Shown here piece by piece: positions 12,870 through 24,409 of a DNA stretch of 64,000 nt. Under the pieces are notes generated by a model. That model made no database searches and had not been told where the DNA came from. It was given only the letters and a program-made list of their open reading frames with translations. The DNA is from Grifola frondosa (Eukaryota > Basidiomycota > Agaricomycetes > Polyporales > Grifolaceae). How positions within the stretch are numbered: position 1 is the stretch's first letter; each line of letters starts with the position of its first letter. Position numbers and translations under genes: made by a program. The DNA lies in NCBI GenBank assembly GCA_001683735.1, contig LUGG01000009.1:496001-560000 (forward strand). The letters are read 5' to 3'.

Positions 12870-13266
12870 TCCTTGTATTCGCGCCTGTTCAACAATAATA
12901 TAATCGCATTGCTAAACGCTGCCGTTCGACAAGTCTACGCAGAGTGTCTATCGCAGTTTTTATCGAGTTACTACCGCACTTACATTTGTTTTAATAATCA
13001 AGGGTGCCAAAACCCACCGCTATGCCTGGCTATTGCGCCTTGTGCAAGGTGATCGACATATATTAGCCTCCCTTTGACTGATAGCCGACCCATATTTAGT
13101 CCTCGTTTCAATCAAATCCGGAAACTACGACAAAGGAATATTCGAACATGGATCGGAAACGGTTTAACCGGAATTGACTTCTTTGTGGCTCATTGAACTC
13201 AGTTTTATAGTGGGGATATATAAACTTCCTAGCTCTGTCGTCTCTCTCTTCTACGCATCTCCAACA
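12870..13266. other. intergenic with downstream promoter
   Basis: No frame of note. Its right end carries a TATA box (13217-13224) for the next gene. Confidence 0.5.
13217..13224 (+). promoter_or_regulatory. TATA box
   Basis: TATATAAA lies 43 nt before the ATG at 13267, followed by CT-rich sequence, a typical fungal core promoter layout. Confidence 0.6.
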
Positions 13267-13596
13267 ATGTTCAACAAGGTCTTCCTCTCTTCCTTTCTCC
13301 CTTCCAAATTCCTCGGTCGTCGCAAGCGCACCTCCTCCAAGCCGCCGCTCGACCTCTCCCTCTACACCGACAAAGATGCGCCACCCCCGGAGCACGAAGG
13401 TTGGGGATGGAATGCAGACATGGGCGTTTGGATACCCCCGCACGAGTACCAGCGTTACAATCGGTGCCAGATATTGGGCGATGCTCCCTTGAACGCAGAG
13501 CCTTTCTATTCTGATGCTGGGCAGCAGAACCGCCGCCGCCGCAACATCAACCGGCTCAAGTCGCAAGACGCAAAGCCTAGGAAAGGCTGCACATGA
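13267..13596 (+). CDS. small hypothetical protein, about 109 aa
   Basis: ATG 13267 starts MFNKVFLSSFLPSKFLG followed by basic GRRKRTSSK. The middle is acidic and aromatic (PPPEHEGWGWNADMGVWIPP), and an Arg cluster (NRRRRN) lies near the end. A TATA box 43 nt upstream supports a transcribed gene. No known domain is recognised. A second open frame continues from within it to 13786, so an intron or indel near 13560-13600 could extend the protein. Confidence 0.45.
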   Translation: MFNKVFLSSFLPSKFLGRRKRTSSKPPLDLSLYTDKDAPPPEHEGWGWNADMGVWIPPHEYQRYNRCQILGDAPLNAEPFYSDAGQQNRRRRNINRLKSQDAKPRKGCT

Positions 13597-14798
13597 GAAA
13601 CCGTTCAAGCCAGCCCGCTTTGCGGGTGTGACACATGCGAAGCTCAAGCTTCTATCCCTTCGCGGAGCGCAGGCGCGTGGCTGGGTACGTTTTTTTTTGC
13701 CTTTGTCCGTCCCTCTATATGATCCTTACCTTAATGGTGTCGCCTTTGCCTTCATAGAGTCCGAGCATGCGGAAGAGATGGTGTAGGAGGCCTTATTGAG
13801 GCGCGTTGGTCTCGTTGAGGCATACCGATAACTGACTTCTGCAAAGTCCCTTCGCGTCATCGGGTGTGATCTGCGTCAAACGCTACTTCACAGACTTCGT
13901 TCTCTGCCACTTCTTTTCCTCTCATCCGCCACCACACTGCTCAACTCTCCTCTATCTTTCTTTAACTTCTCATACATCCGTTACTGCCGATGAAACGGCT
14001 GCAATTGCGACCCGTTGCTGTATATCTAGGACTTCGCCACACTAATTACTCTATCCACTTATAGCTCTCTGGATGCCAGATGCCTCCAGCTCGTAATACT
14101 GATTGTTATATAGTGTGATCCGTCTGAGTCAGTATCCGATCACCTACTCGTATACTCGTCTCTTTTACAGAAGAAGACTATGCAGATAAAGCACGAACGA
14201 AAGAATAATAAAATGGTGAGCGACTTAGTCCTTGTGCTCATAATATTCATTGCTGATTAGCTTTGCACGCCAGAGCTACTATACGGGGCCGTATTCTATC
14301 TCATCGAACCTTGAAAATCCACCTATGCCATGTAACCCTCTTCCGATTGTATTGTCTTCCGTGCGTCTCGTTTGTAATCCATTGTTATGGTGTCTATCGT
14401 TATCGCACCTAATTGAAGTGTCCGCATGTGCATTTATAATAAGCGTTTGAATTATCCAATAAGATTGTCGCAAACTTTAGATGACAGTAGAGTCCATGCC
14501 CTGCTAGTGAAGTTCTTCATCTGTTGCAGCACACAGGTAGGACAGAGAGTCCGTTGAGTGTCCATGTCCCCGGCGCGGCAATATCTTATACTTTCGCACT
14601 CATTGCTGAGCTTTTCTCTGAAGGCCAATCTTGGGTAGACACACACAACCATATACTCTAGCATTCCCCACAACTCGCATTGCATTGTACTGAATAACCT
14701 TCCAAGCAAACTCACTACATGTAGATGACGTAAATCAAGCAGTGCATCGTGATGCTTTTGGGTATGACCGGCAGTCATCGGTGACGACTGCGACGACT
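13597..14798. other. intergenic, no gene seen
   Basis: Several short frames on both strands but no recognisable domain and no coherent chain of exons. It contains the 3' flank of the reductoisomerase gene. Confidence 0.4.
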
Positions 14799-16459
14799 CT
14801 AGGACTGGTTGTCAGGGCGCAGGGAACGCACGACCTTGCCTATGCATCGTAATCAAAATCAGATCGCCAGATCAAAGGGAGTAAGTGTCAGCACGCACCA
14901 GCTCTCCAGATCTCCTGCTCATCGATCTCCTTGAGCTCCTTAGCGAGGTCCTCACGGTACGTTGAGCGACCGTTGAACTCAAGGCTGCGGCGCGTCTCGG
15001 TGCCGTCGCGCACGCTCTGGTAGAGCTTCTCGAACACGGGCAAGTTGGTCTCCTCGAAAACCTTCGCCCAGTCGAGGGCGCCGCGGCGCGCAGTGGTCGA
15101 GCACGCATTGTACATGTAGTCCATACTATAGCATAGTAGAAATGTCAGAAAGCAGACATAAAACATGTGAGAATGGCAACGCACCCGTGCTGGCCAATGA
15201 GGGGGTAGAGGGACTGCGTGGCCTCCTCGACGGTCTCATTGAACGCCTCAGACGGGGTGTGGCCGTTGGCGCGGAGGACCTTGTACTGCGCGCAGAACAG
15301 TCCCTGGATAGCACCCATCAACTGACAAAGTCCACTATATCAGCGAGAGTCTCAGCATATAGCATTGGATCGGGACATACCACACCACGTTCGCCGTAAA
15401 GGTCAGAGTACACCTCCTTCTCAAAGGTCGTCTCGTACATGTAGCCAGAGCCGATAGCGACACCGAGGGCAATCGCCTTCTCCTTCGCCTTACCGGTGAC
15501 ATCTTGCCACACGGCAATGCTAGAGTTGATACCCCGGCCCTCCTTGAAGAGGGTGCGCACAGTGCGGCCGGAGCCCTTGGGCGCAACGAGGATAACGTCA
15601 ACATCGGGCGGAGCAACGACATGCGTATCATCCTTATACACGACGGAGAAGCCGTGGGAGAAGTAGAGGGTCTTGCCCTTGGTAATGAGCGGCGCGACCT
15701 GCGGCCAGGTCTGCGACTGCGCTGCGTCGGAGAGGAGGTTCATGATGATAGTGCCGCGCTTGATGGCCTCCTCGATGGGGAAGAGGGTCTTGCCGGGGAC
15801 CTATAACCACTATCAGAGACTGTCACAGATTCAAGTGGGCTGAGCTTACCCAGCCGTCCTCCAGCGCCTGCTTCCAGCTCTCACCGCCTTCCCGGACACC
15901 AATGATAACATTGAGACCGTTGTCACGGGCGTTGAGACCCTGACCATGACCTTGGGAACCGTACCCAATGAGAGCAAGAGTGTCATTCTTGAAATAGTCT
16001 TGGAGCTTCGCCAGGGGCCAGTCGCTGCGCTCGTAGACAACCTCCTTCGTGCCTGCGAAATCCAGGGTCTTCATTCCGCGTGTCGCCTAGATGAAGAAAA
16101 TGCACTATAAGCCCTCGTGTACGATAAAATGAGGATAGTAGGTTGCTGGAGGAAGCGAGACTGCCAAGGTGGCGATGCACAGAGCTCGCAATTCGTGTCA
16201 GACCGTCATATATATAATCCAGCGCGTTGAGATAGGTGCATTTAAATTCCAAAAAACACTTCGAATGCGCGTTGTGCAGCTGGACATGGTTGAATGAGAT
16301 ACCTACCATTGCAGCAGACCTGGGCGCTGAGCTCGAAGCGGCATTTCGAGCAAGGAGGGAGTAAGACGCTGCCTGCGCAGTTCTAGAAGTGACTTTCACC
16401 GCTGCGCGGGGCGCACGACGGGAGGCAGCACGGGCAGCACGGACGGCGAGGGACGACAT
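14799..16459 (-). CDS. ILV5: ketol-acid reductoisomerase, mitochondrial
   Basis: Acetohydroxyacid isomeroreductase: NADPH- and Mg-dependent second step of valine, isoleucine and leucine synthesis. The N-terminus ([20 protein letters not shown]) is rich in Arg, Ala and Ser with no acids, a matrix-targeting sequence. The Rossmann motif is [19 protein letters not shown]. Then come [37 protein letters not shown] and a knotted C-terminal domain with [15 protein letters not shown] and the conserved [16 protein letters not shown] large intron lies between the presequence (to about 16306) and [17 protein letters not shown]. Four further introns follow, the last just before [16 protein letters not shown]. 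No frame break was found, in contrast to many neighbours. Confidence 0.95.
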
Positions 16460-18116
16460 GGTGTGAGAACAAGGGCAGGTTGGAAACTCAAAAGTTCAAA
16501 AGTGACTCGAAGTCTTTTTTCAAATTAGACGCTCATATTTGACTCATCCCAATTTAGTAACTATCGTGATTCAGTCCTCCTTCAGCGACAACTCGGAGGT
16601 TTAGCTAGAGATTCGTATTTTTTGGCCTTAAGCTAGCTCTGCGGGCAGAATTCGGCTCTTATCATTGTTGAGCCTTTTATTCATAACGTCTCCTCACTTA
16701 TATGTTTAAAAAGGGCAGACCGCTCACGGAAATGCAACGCGAATTTTGACGCAGTGATATCACATGCCAGTTCTCTTACACTGTGGTTCTGTGGAAACAT
16801 GGAATGCTCCCAAAGTCTACAGCAAAAATCTGCAGAAATGAAATTGAAGCTAGAGAGCATCTTAGGCGGAGCGAAAGGTGATCAGATGGCGTAGTACGAT
16901 GCGGACCAGGAGGGGTGATGTATTGGAGAATTGAAATGAGGTTCTAACCCTCCAATTCACCACCCCAATGCAGTACTCCTAGAATGTCATGACAGTGAGC
17001 ATCTGAATGAGGATTCGAGGAGGTGAAATAAAACTCATCTTCTATGCCCTTATATTGCCTCACGCTCGCCCTAGCGTAATATCAGAATTGAACTACAACA
17101 CATTTCTTTTGCTACTTATCTTTTTCCACGAAGGTCGTGAACAGCCCAACGAAGCTGGAAAAACTCCTGATACATATAATGAGCAGCTACTCTCACTTGA
17201 CGGCAAGAATGACGAGTGACTCACCTCTTCTTCGTGGGCTTTGAATAATGTCACTTCCTCTGATGATTGGAATCACAGGAAATACGCAGTGGGAGAGGCC
17301 ATTCCCCCACCACGTAAACACGCATCCCCTCCTATCCCCGTACCGGCAATGAGAAAAAGTACATAGACGGAGCGGTCGTTCTCCATCTATATACTTCCCC
17401 CCACCGCCGGTGCCCCACAACATCAGCAAAACTCAAATTTCGCTTTATTACCTTTCTTGAACTTATTTTCCTTATTTTAAGACAAAAAAGGGCAAAAAGA
17501 AATATCAAGTGATATCAGAAGCCGAGCTATGATCGGAAATAAGGAACTGAAAGATAATTAAGACTATCCAAGAACTCAAAGGAAGACAAGGAAACACATT
17601 TAGGCACAAATATCGCTATTATGAAGAAATTGAAAGGGTAATAAGACGCTCTCAGGCCATCCAGAGGCAGAAGAGCAATAATCACGATGTGTCCTTATTT
17701 TCCTTATTGTTCTAGGCGACCTTTGATGACTTTTCTTATTCAAACGAGGGAGGTAAAGAAAGAAAAGAGTGAAAAGTTGGATAAGTTGATTTCAAAACTT
17801 CCTAGCGCATACTGAGCCGGGATGTGCGGATGCCGCTAATCGCACGACGTGCGACGCGCAATGCTCACCATATGCTACTTCACCATATGCTGCTTCTCGC
17901 GGTCAAAACAAATGCGCTGTGCGGTGAGCCGCATGCGGGGTGTCACACGAGACCCACGGTATGGCGACTCAGTCCCGACATCTGCAGCTTTGCATGCACA
18001 GCAAACCCGGACTTCCTGTTCCTGATGGAGACTGCAAAGTAGAAAGTGACACTGAAAAAGAACCGCACTACTATGGTCTGCCGGCGGCATCCACGTGAAG
18101 CGAACGCGGATGATGA
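16460..18116. other. intergenic, AT-rich in part, no gene seen
   Basis: Left end is the promoter of the reductoisomerase gene. The stretch 17440-17800 is A/T-rich with repeated TTATTTTCCTTATT-like words. No open frame gives a recognisable domain. Confidence 0.45.
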
Positions 18117-18950
18117 CTAGGACGAGGGCACGCCACATAGGAAGCTGATGGGCGAGCGACAGCGATGCATGAATGTCAGGCCAGCGCGGAAGATGGCAGT
18201 ATGTGGCGCGGGAGGCAGCGTGCTGTCCGTCAGTGCGCTGAAATAAAATATTACAAATAGCAGCGCGAGGTCGTGCACAGACACCGCGCTGCGCGCAGGC
18301 AGCCCGAATGCTGCCGGGGTCCCCGCTGCACCCGTGCTCACCGCTGTCGCCTTAGGGTAGAACAGCGGGAGGAGCTCATCGAGCAGCTGCGTGCGCGCGA
18401 TGGCACCGGAGGACCAGGGCACCTGCACCAGGTACAGGTCGCACAGCTGGGCAGCGCGAGGCCATGGCAGGAGGTGTGCGTGGATCTGGTGCAGAGAGGA
18501 CAAGTCGGAGGGGAGACGGGGAAAGACAACGCGAGGCGTGTCACAGCAGCGGGTAGTATGGGTGAGGTTGGGGAGGAGATCGAGGTCGGCGAGGTCGGTT
18601 CGTTCTGTGGGTGTGCGGGTGAATTGAGTAGTCAAAGCAGTAGACGGAGAGGATGTACATACCAGTAGGAGGCTGTGAGAGACAACGAGCGGGAATGGTT
18701 AGACAAATGGAGACACGAATGACATGGGGGACGTACCTCGGAGCCCGCAGAGTGGCCGTAGGACATCGCCGCACCATCGTCGCGCAGTGCCAGCGTGCCG
18801 AACGCGAGGTGCCGCGCATGAAGCTCTGGGGTTGCTGTCGCCAGCGACGCGGAAGGGGGTCTCGCCCGCAGTGGGCAGCTTGCATGGGGGACACAGTAGT
18901 AGGAATTAGGTCATATCGGGTGGGAAGGGTAGCTGATAAGTAACGGAGGT
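18117..18950 (-). pseudogene. fragment of a fungal-specific transcription factor domain
   Basis: In the reverse strand, pieces of the regulatory domain of Zn2Cys6 transcription factors can be read: LHARHLAFGTLALRDDGAA and MSYGHSAGSE near 18740-18820, then DLSSLHQIHAHLLPWPRAAQ and LCDLYLVQVPWSSGAIART, QLLDELLPLFYP, and HDLALLFVIFYFSAL near 18200-18520. This is the usual order in the family. The N-terminal zinc cluster was not found nearby and the C-terminal part fades after 18200, so this appears to be an internal remnant. Pieces lie in different frames. It abuts the eIF2B-epsilon fragment tail-to-tail or head-to-head in a locally GC-rich block. Confidence 0.55.
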
Positions 18951-19123
18951 GAATCCCGCCAGGACAGGGAGGGAACGGAGTTTGAAAGACTTTGTGTGAT
19001 TTGTGCGTGTGAGTCATGTGCACACTGCCATATTTGGAAGTGTATGTTGAACTTCATGCAAGTACTCTTCTCTTGCTCGTCTCCAATGCAGGCCTTGTCG
19101 CCGCACGAACAAGGATGCAATCA

Positions 19124-20043
19124 TGCCCGTTGTTGTGAAGGAGAGCAGTGCCGCGCACTGCACACGGTATGTGCTTTGGCTTCGGATTGGGTGTTGGCTG
19201 ACTCGACTGCAAGTCGTGCGACGACTTCGGCGTGTTCGTGCTCGTCGTGCAGACGTCCGAGTTCTGCACTACGAGCCCGTCATCGGGTACCCGCTGAAGG
19301 CGCATGCTAGCATTCCGCGCGAGATCCTCGCAGAGCACCCGGAGGTGGACGTCTGCGACGACCTCATCGACTGCTCCATAGACATCTGCTCGGTCGAGGT
19401 GCGTCGTCCTGCTCACCCGTTCGCTCGATCGTGCCCAGCTGATGGCCCACGTGGCGCAGGTGCCCTGGCTGTTCCAGGACAACTTCAACCACGCGGACAC
19501 CCGGTGCGACTTCGCGTATGGCGTGCCCACGTCGGACCTGCTCATGAAAAATATATTCTGTTACATCGTGAAAGACGGCTACGCTGCGTGTATCGCAGGT
19601 ACTAGGAGCTATGATGCTGTCAGGTGTGTGCACTTTATCTGCTGGACATGTATCTCAGTGCGGTGGCCGCGTACAGTGAGGATATCCTGTCGCGCTGAAT
19701 GTTCCCGCTCGTGCCAGACGACAACCACCTAGGCGGGCACTTGTACGAGCACCTCCGTGGGAACAGATACATCACAAAATGCAACTCCGTCATCCTCTCC
19801 CGGTATGTCCCCCTCCCTTCCCTCTCTCCACCCAGCTCACCCGCCCACAGAACATGCAAGATCGGGCCGAACACGCTTGTCGGTGGGTGCATGCAGATCA
19901 CGATGGGCGCAAGCGTACACGCGTCCGGCATTGGGCAGCACTGCACGGGCAATGGGTGGCATGGCGGGGTGAAGAAGCAGCATGAGCAGTGCGAGAATGT
20001 GAATGTGGAGAGTTGGATATACTTTCTAGTCTTAGCTGTTTGA
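19124..20043 (+). pseudogene. truncated copy of eIF2B epsilon subunit (GCD6-like)
   Basis: Reads as the middle of the catalytic subunit of the translation initiation exchange factor eIF2B. In order: MPVVVKESSAAHCTR; SCDDFGVFVL; VLHYEPVIGYPLKAHASIPR; EILAEHPEVDVCDDLIDCSI; DICSVE; DNFNHADTRCDFAYGVPTSD; LLMKNIFCYIVKDGYAA; TRSYDAV; SEDILSR; FPLVPDDNHLGGHLYEHLRG; and the start of the left-handed beta-helix (TCKIGPNTLVGG). Introns are present, so it is not a processed copy. The frame breaks near 19255, and a stop codon replaces the residue before FPLVPDDNH (about 19698). The N-terminal nucleotidyltransferase core and the C-terminal HEAT/W2 domain are missing. A full-length gene elsewhere is expected, since the subunit is essential in yeast. 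Confidence 0.75.
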
Positions 20044-20473
20044 ATGTAGTTGGTGTATCTTTAATTGATTTTTGTGCTTGACTTCCTTAAAATCCTGAGC
20101 AGCCCTGCAGTGGCTAAACATTTTGTGTGCTTGAGTTCATTTTCGGTCTTAATTCACTTATTTTGCTTACTGAAAGGCTGCAACAAATTCGGCCATTTCC
20201 AGAAGAAAAAGTATCGAGCCCTCTTTGGATTACTTATTTCTCTTGTACAAGTAAAAAAAGCGCCAAAAAGGATAATTCGACTTTTGCTGATGAATACTTT
20301 CCACGATTTGTTTACGAACCGGGTATAGTATTCTCATGCGGACATTGCATGAAATGGACTCCTACATCATGCATAACACGACGACGCAACGAGAGCCTGA
20401 AATAAATGGTAAAAAGGTAAGCGAACACGCAATAGTTGTGGCCGCAATACGATCTACAGACTAGTCTTGGGCG
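20044..20473. other. intergenic, AT-rich, no gene seen
   Basis: A/T-rich sequence between the eIF2B fragment and the end of the next reverse-strand gene. No domain recognised. Confidence 0.4.
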
Positions 20474-21432
20474 CTAACCTTCAATCCATCCGCCCAAAGG
20501 TGTCGAGTCGAAGTAAGCCTAGAGTAGTCCGGTATATCAGCACATGTGCACGTCATCAAGAACATAAGAATAGTCTACCTCATTACCGTCTCTAGGGAAG
20601 TCGAGATCAACGGGGTGATCAGGCCCTCCTTCGACTTCACCGCCGCATCCTGTCCTCCGACGCATCACCAGCGACGGTCCTCCGGGCTGTCCCTATGGAA
20701 TTCCGCGGACCTAAACAAAAGAAAGGAAAACCGAGAAGTTCAGCATGCATTGATGACGTAACAATGATTCTTAACGGCCTCGGGAACGTGCAAAGGTATG
20801 AAGGTCAACGGGGTCATGACTTCCTCGCTCCATACCCTGCGACGCCCGTCGGCCATACCTCTGTTAGTTTCTCGTGTTCAAGCCTGTCCGTCTTGTGGCG
20901 TACGCATCACGGTATGAATGGAGGCTGACCTATCAAGCTCATCGAAAGAAGAATAGTCAGGCGGTAGCGTAGCAATACGGGAAATGTCAGATATGTGTAA
21001 AAAGGGATGTATGAAAAGGAAGCGGCAAGTGAAATAGTCAAAATGGTTTCCTTACTTCGCACGAGGAAACGCACGATACGCAATATCAGTCCGCTGCTGG
21101 GCGACGACTAGCGGGAGGAGCGTGTGGTCATGGGGTCTGAAGCCGGCGATGGGGACCCAGTCCGGCTGGGCCCGCCGAACATCGTCGCAGAGCCGGATCT
21201 CGCGGAAGGCTGCAGCCTGCTTCTTCTTGCGTGAAGAAGAGAAGCTGCGCGCCTTCAAGAACTTCGCAGTGCATGCGCGAGCAGAGTGCTTGGCCGGGGG
21301 CGACCTGAGCACCTTGCGCTCCGCTGACTGAGAGCGAGTGGAGATGGGGCAGAAGTGCACTTTGACGGAGGGAGGGACCAGCCCGTCCTGAGTCGCAGCG
21401 CGAAGAGCAGAACAAGAGGTGTAGAAAGACAT
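20474..21432 (-). CDS. hypothetical protein, possibly mitochondrial
   Basis: First exon from ATG 21432 encodes MSFYTSCSALRAATQ, a basic Ser/Arg/Lys-rich region (FLKARSFSSSRKKKQ), then a more ordered piece (DVRRAQPDWVPIAGFRPHDH). A GTAAGG donor at the end of this exon suggests splicing. Downstream reverse-strand exons seem to carry ARRTVAGDASEDRM, KEGLITPLISTSLET and the terminal AYFDSTPLGGWIEG with stop at 20474. The basic, acid-poor start would suit mitochondrial import. I do not recognise the family, and the frames of the middle exons do not join cleanly. Confidence 0.4.
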
Positions 21433-21797
21433 AGTGTCTGAGTTATTGAAATGAGAAGAGGTATAATGCAGATGGTGGTAGTAGGAAAAGGCGTATCGAG
21501 GGTATTCGTGTTAGCCGCAACGATTTGTACAGAGGATGATTTAGGTTCCAACTGTTGGGCTTCAAGCTTCATTGATTCAGGGTTGTCGCTAGACACCCCG
21601 CCGATTTAATTGCAGACTGGGCTATACCCATGGAGAATCTAGACATCCGCGGACAACTATACATTTGACGATCGGGGTTCCGAATATACAGTCCATCGAG
21701 GTGGAACAAAATCTGAGAACATTGCACACAGTGGAGAATACTGGGACAGGCAAGGAGACCAATCATACCGATACAACAAAACATGGATTATTCACAA

Positions 21798-23141
21798 TCA
21801 ATCGTCTTTCTCATCCGTCGCCCGTCCCTGGCCAAACAGTAGCTCGTCTACTTCATCCTTTTTTCCTCTTATCTTCAACAACAAGCCCCACACTGGCGTC
21901 AAAAGCGGGACGAACATTGCCACCCGTGATTGGTATGCGCGGTAACCCTCGGGATACTTTGAAAGCGATATGTCCTCCGTGAAGCGGGTGGATGAGAAAA
22001 ATAGCATACACAAGACAAGAGCAGGAGTGATCGGCCAGAGCGGAGTGATCGAAGAGATGGGAAGCGAGGGGAGCTGTGGAGACTCGGGGGCGAGCAATGG
22101 GAACAGATTAATCAGAATCTACAACAAGGCGACAGCTCAATATAGCTACAGGATTGAAGCCGATACACTTACCCAGAACGTCTGCTCGCACAAGAAGTTG
22201 GGATGCCTCGACCATGCCCACAAGCCGCGCGTGACGAAGCCTCTCTTGGCGTCGCGGGGGTCCACTGAATGCGTGCACCAGGCCAATCGTTTTTCACGAG
22301 AACGCCCCGCTGCTTGTATGTTTGGAACGAATATTGCTGATTATCCGCGATGAATTCGACAATAACATCGAGGACGGCAAGGGTAGCAAGAATGTAGTCA
22401 GAGGTGCTCAGCTGACTCGGTTGTTGCAAAGCAGCGATTTGTGCAGGTATTCCAAGAAGGAAGAGAATGATATTTTGCATCACGGCTGATTAAGCGGTGA
22501 GTACTCGTTGACCTGTCAAAGAAACAGTAATACCGATAAAAACGAGATTGAAGACTTGAAATAACCAAGTTGGAATTTTGCTCCGAACGACTATCCAGCG
22601 ATAATCCTCGTCCTTACTATAGCAGAATAAGAGGGAGATCGTGACATAGACGTGAAAGACCAAAACTAACAGGTTGAAGAGTCCTCTTCTCCACGTGTTG
22701 TAGGAAAGCCTGCACAGCAAACGTCAACTTGGTCTACATGTGATGTAGCCAGAACTTACCGGCACATCCAAAAGGACTAGAAAAGTTAAAGCACTTAGTA
22801 TATGCTATCCTATCACCATCATAGTATATAGTACATACCACAAGTCCCAGCATGAGTAGAGCTCTAGGACTGAAGCTCTCCACTAAGGCTGAATCTATAA
22901 CCTCTGGGGTATACGGGAGCAGCGGAAGTGGGGACCCACGGGGCCAGAGGGGCAATAACGCATAGTATGCGGTATATATGGTGGGCAAGAAAGTCCAGAG
23001 TCTGTCCACTTGGGAAACATTCCCAGTGATTATGGATAGGACATAGGACACCAAGGTGGTATAAATACAAAACGTCACGGGCCAATGGAAAACGGCTGGA
23101 ATGCCTTTTTCCACTGCAAAATTATTCATAACGGTTGCCAT
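21798..23141 (-). CDS. DUF1295 / steroid 5-alpha-reductase-like membrane protein
   Basis: A multi-pass membrane protein of the DUF1295 family, related to steroid and sterol reductases. Diagnostic motif near the C-terminus: TRGLWAWSRHPNFLCEQTFW. Also seen: DRLWTFLP near the N-terminus, LSYNTWRRGLFN, DEDYRWIVVRSKIP and FIADNQQYSFQTYKQ. Several hydrophobic helices lie between them. The C-terminus is a charged tail (KIRGKKDEVDELLFG). Exon 2 is only 17 nt (22760-22776) and supplies the residues between MLGLV and LSYNTWRR. The frame slips at a run of five G (22256-22260 on the + strand), between WTP and DAKRGFVTRGLW, a typical homopolymer indel. It shares a divergent promoter with SDE2. The substrate is unknown. 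Confidence 0.87.
22760..22776 (-). other. 17-nt microexon of the DUF1295 gene
   Basis: Flanked on the reverse strand by a CTAG acceptor and a GTAAGT donor. Inclusion restores the family reading SFWMCRLSYNTWRR across three exons; skipping it breaks the frame. Confidence 0.75.
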
Positions 23142-23422
23142 GATGAAGAAAAATAGGCTTCCCGTTCGAAGTAAATGAGTAGAGCGAACGCTATGGAGCG
23201 AAAGTTAAGCGTGCACGTTTCTGAACACCGTTGAAATCCAGGAATACACCGCAGTGCTGGGGTTTCGATGGACTACACAGGTCAGAGGGTGACTCGGCTG
23301 TTGTTAATGGTGAGTTCTGTGGACCCAGCGACCTAGCTTTAGATATCTTAGAAGTCGATAGCAAGTCGATTTGAACTTGTAGGAGCTTGCCGCGTCTTGG
23401 TGGCGTGAGAATCTATTTATGG

Positions 23423-23430
23423 TCACGTGA
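23423..23430. promoter_or_regulatory. TCACGTGA palindrome in DUF1295/SDE2 divergent promoter
   Basis: Perfect 8-bp palindrome with a CACGTG core, about 100 nt before the SDE2 start. Fits a bHLH binding site; function inferred. Confidence 0.4.
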
Positions 23431-23533
23431 ACGAGACATTCGTCACGCTCGGCTGTGACACTAGTACCTGCCACCAGAGTCCTCCTCGACGAAATCCTTG
23501 CAACCTTTATCCTCGAAGTTGAATTTGCCTGTC

Positions 23534-24409
23534 ATGTCGACGATATCAGTCTTAATATCTACGTTTGCTCCTTTCCCCACTCTTACCCTTTCTGCACCGT
23601 CAGACGCATCGTTCTCTACCCTCTACGACCTCCTCGCCGATCGATACCCTGCACTCCCCCTTCATTCAAGCGCATCCCTTGACCTAGTGCTATCTCCTAC
23701 TACAGGTTGCATTCCTTCCTCAGATACCCTGCTTTCATCCTTGCATCATGATGACACAGGAGAACGACCGCAGCTGGTTAGCTTGCGCCTTGTTCCAAGG
23801 CTCCGCGGCGGGAAGGGCGGTTTCGGCTCTCAACTCCGTGCAGCTGGTGGTCGAATGAGCAGTCAGAAAACGAGCAACAATGACTCGTGCAGAGACTTGA
23901 GTGGGAGACGTCTTAGTACCATCAAGGAAGCGAAGAGGTTTGTCTTCATTGATACCTATCATTTTCGTATATCCCCTGACTGTTTGATAGGCTGGCGGAG
24001 TACATAGAGAGCGAACCTGCACGAAAAAAGGCTCAACAGGAAGCGCAGCGGGCAAAGATCGATGCTCTGGAGAAGCAAGTTGCTGAATCTGTTGCAGGGA
24101 AGAAGCACCGCTTTGATGACACGGAGTACTTGGAACAAAGTCGGGACATCGTCGAGAATGTCAAGAGTGCTGTCTCTGCAGGTACGCTGTGTTGCTGATT
24201 CTTACTTACTGGCGTGTTTAACCACCCACCATGCAGGCTTATTAAAGAAAAGAAAGAAAGCCAAAACTTCACACAGCCCTCCAGCTTCCGACAATGCTGC
24301 TGTCCCATCAATCACTACCTCAGCTGCTACCGCTGCTATAGTAGGCTCGGAGCTAGTACTCGATTCCGCTACACCTTCGTCTACTGCTGCTGGTTTAGCT
24401 AGCGCTTAA
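23534..24409 (+). CDS. SDE2: Sde2 splicing and genome-maintenance factor with cleavable ubiquitin-like domain
   Basis: Sde2 is made as a precursor. A ubiquitin-fold N-terminus is cut off after a Gly-Gly, and the C-terminal product starting with Lys joins the spliceosome and helps remove selected introns. Here the fold covers residues 1-93 ([14 protein letters not shown]...), ending in the diagnostic [20 protein letters not shown], with the cut expected between GG and KGG (residue 93/94). Then follow a helical, Lys/Glu-rich region ([49 protein letters not shown]) and a low-complexity Ala/Ser/Thr tail. Introns are 23938-23990 and 24182-24236, both in frame. No frame break. ATG 23534 is chosen because the ubiquitin fold starts there, although the frame is open a little further upstream. 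Confidence 0.93.

Noticed and set aside
17440..17800. A/T-rich repeats resembling an element end
   Set aside because: No inverted termini, target duplication or coding remnant could be found.
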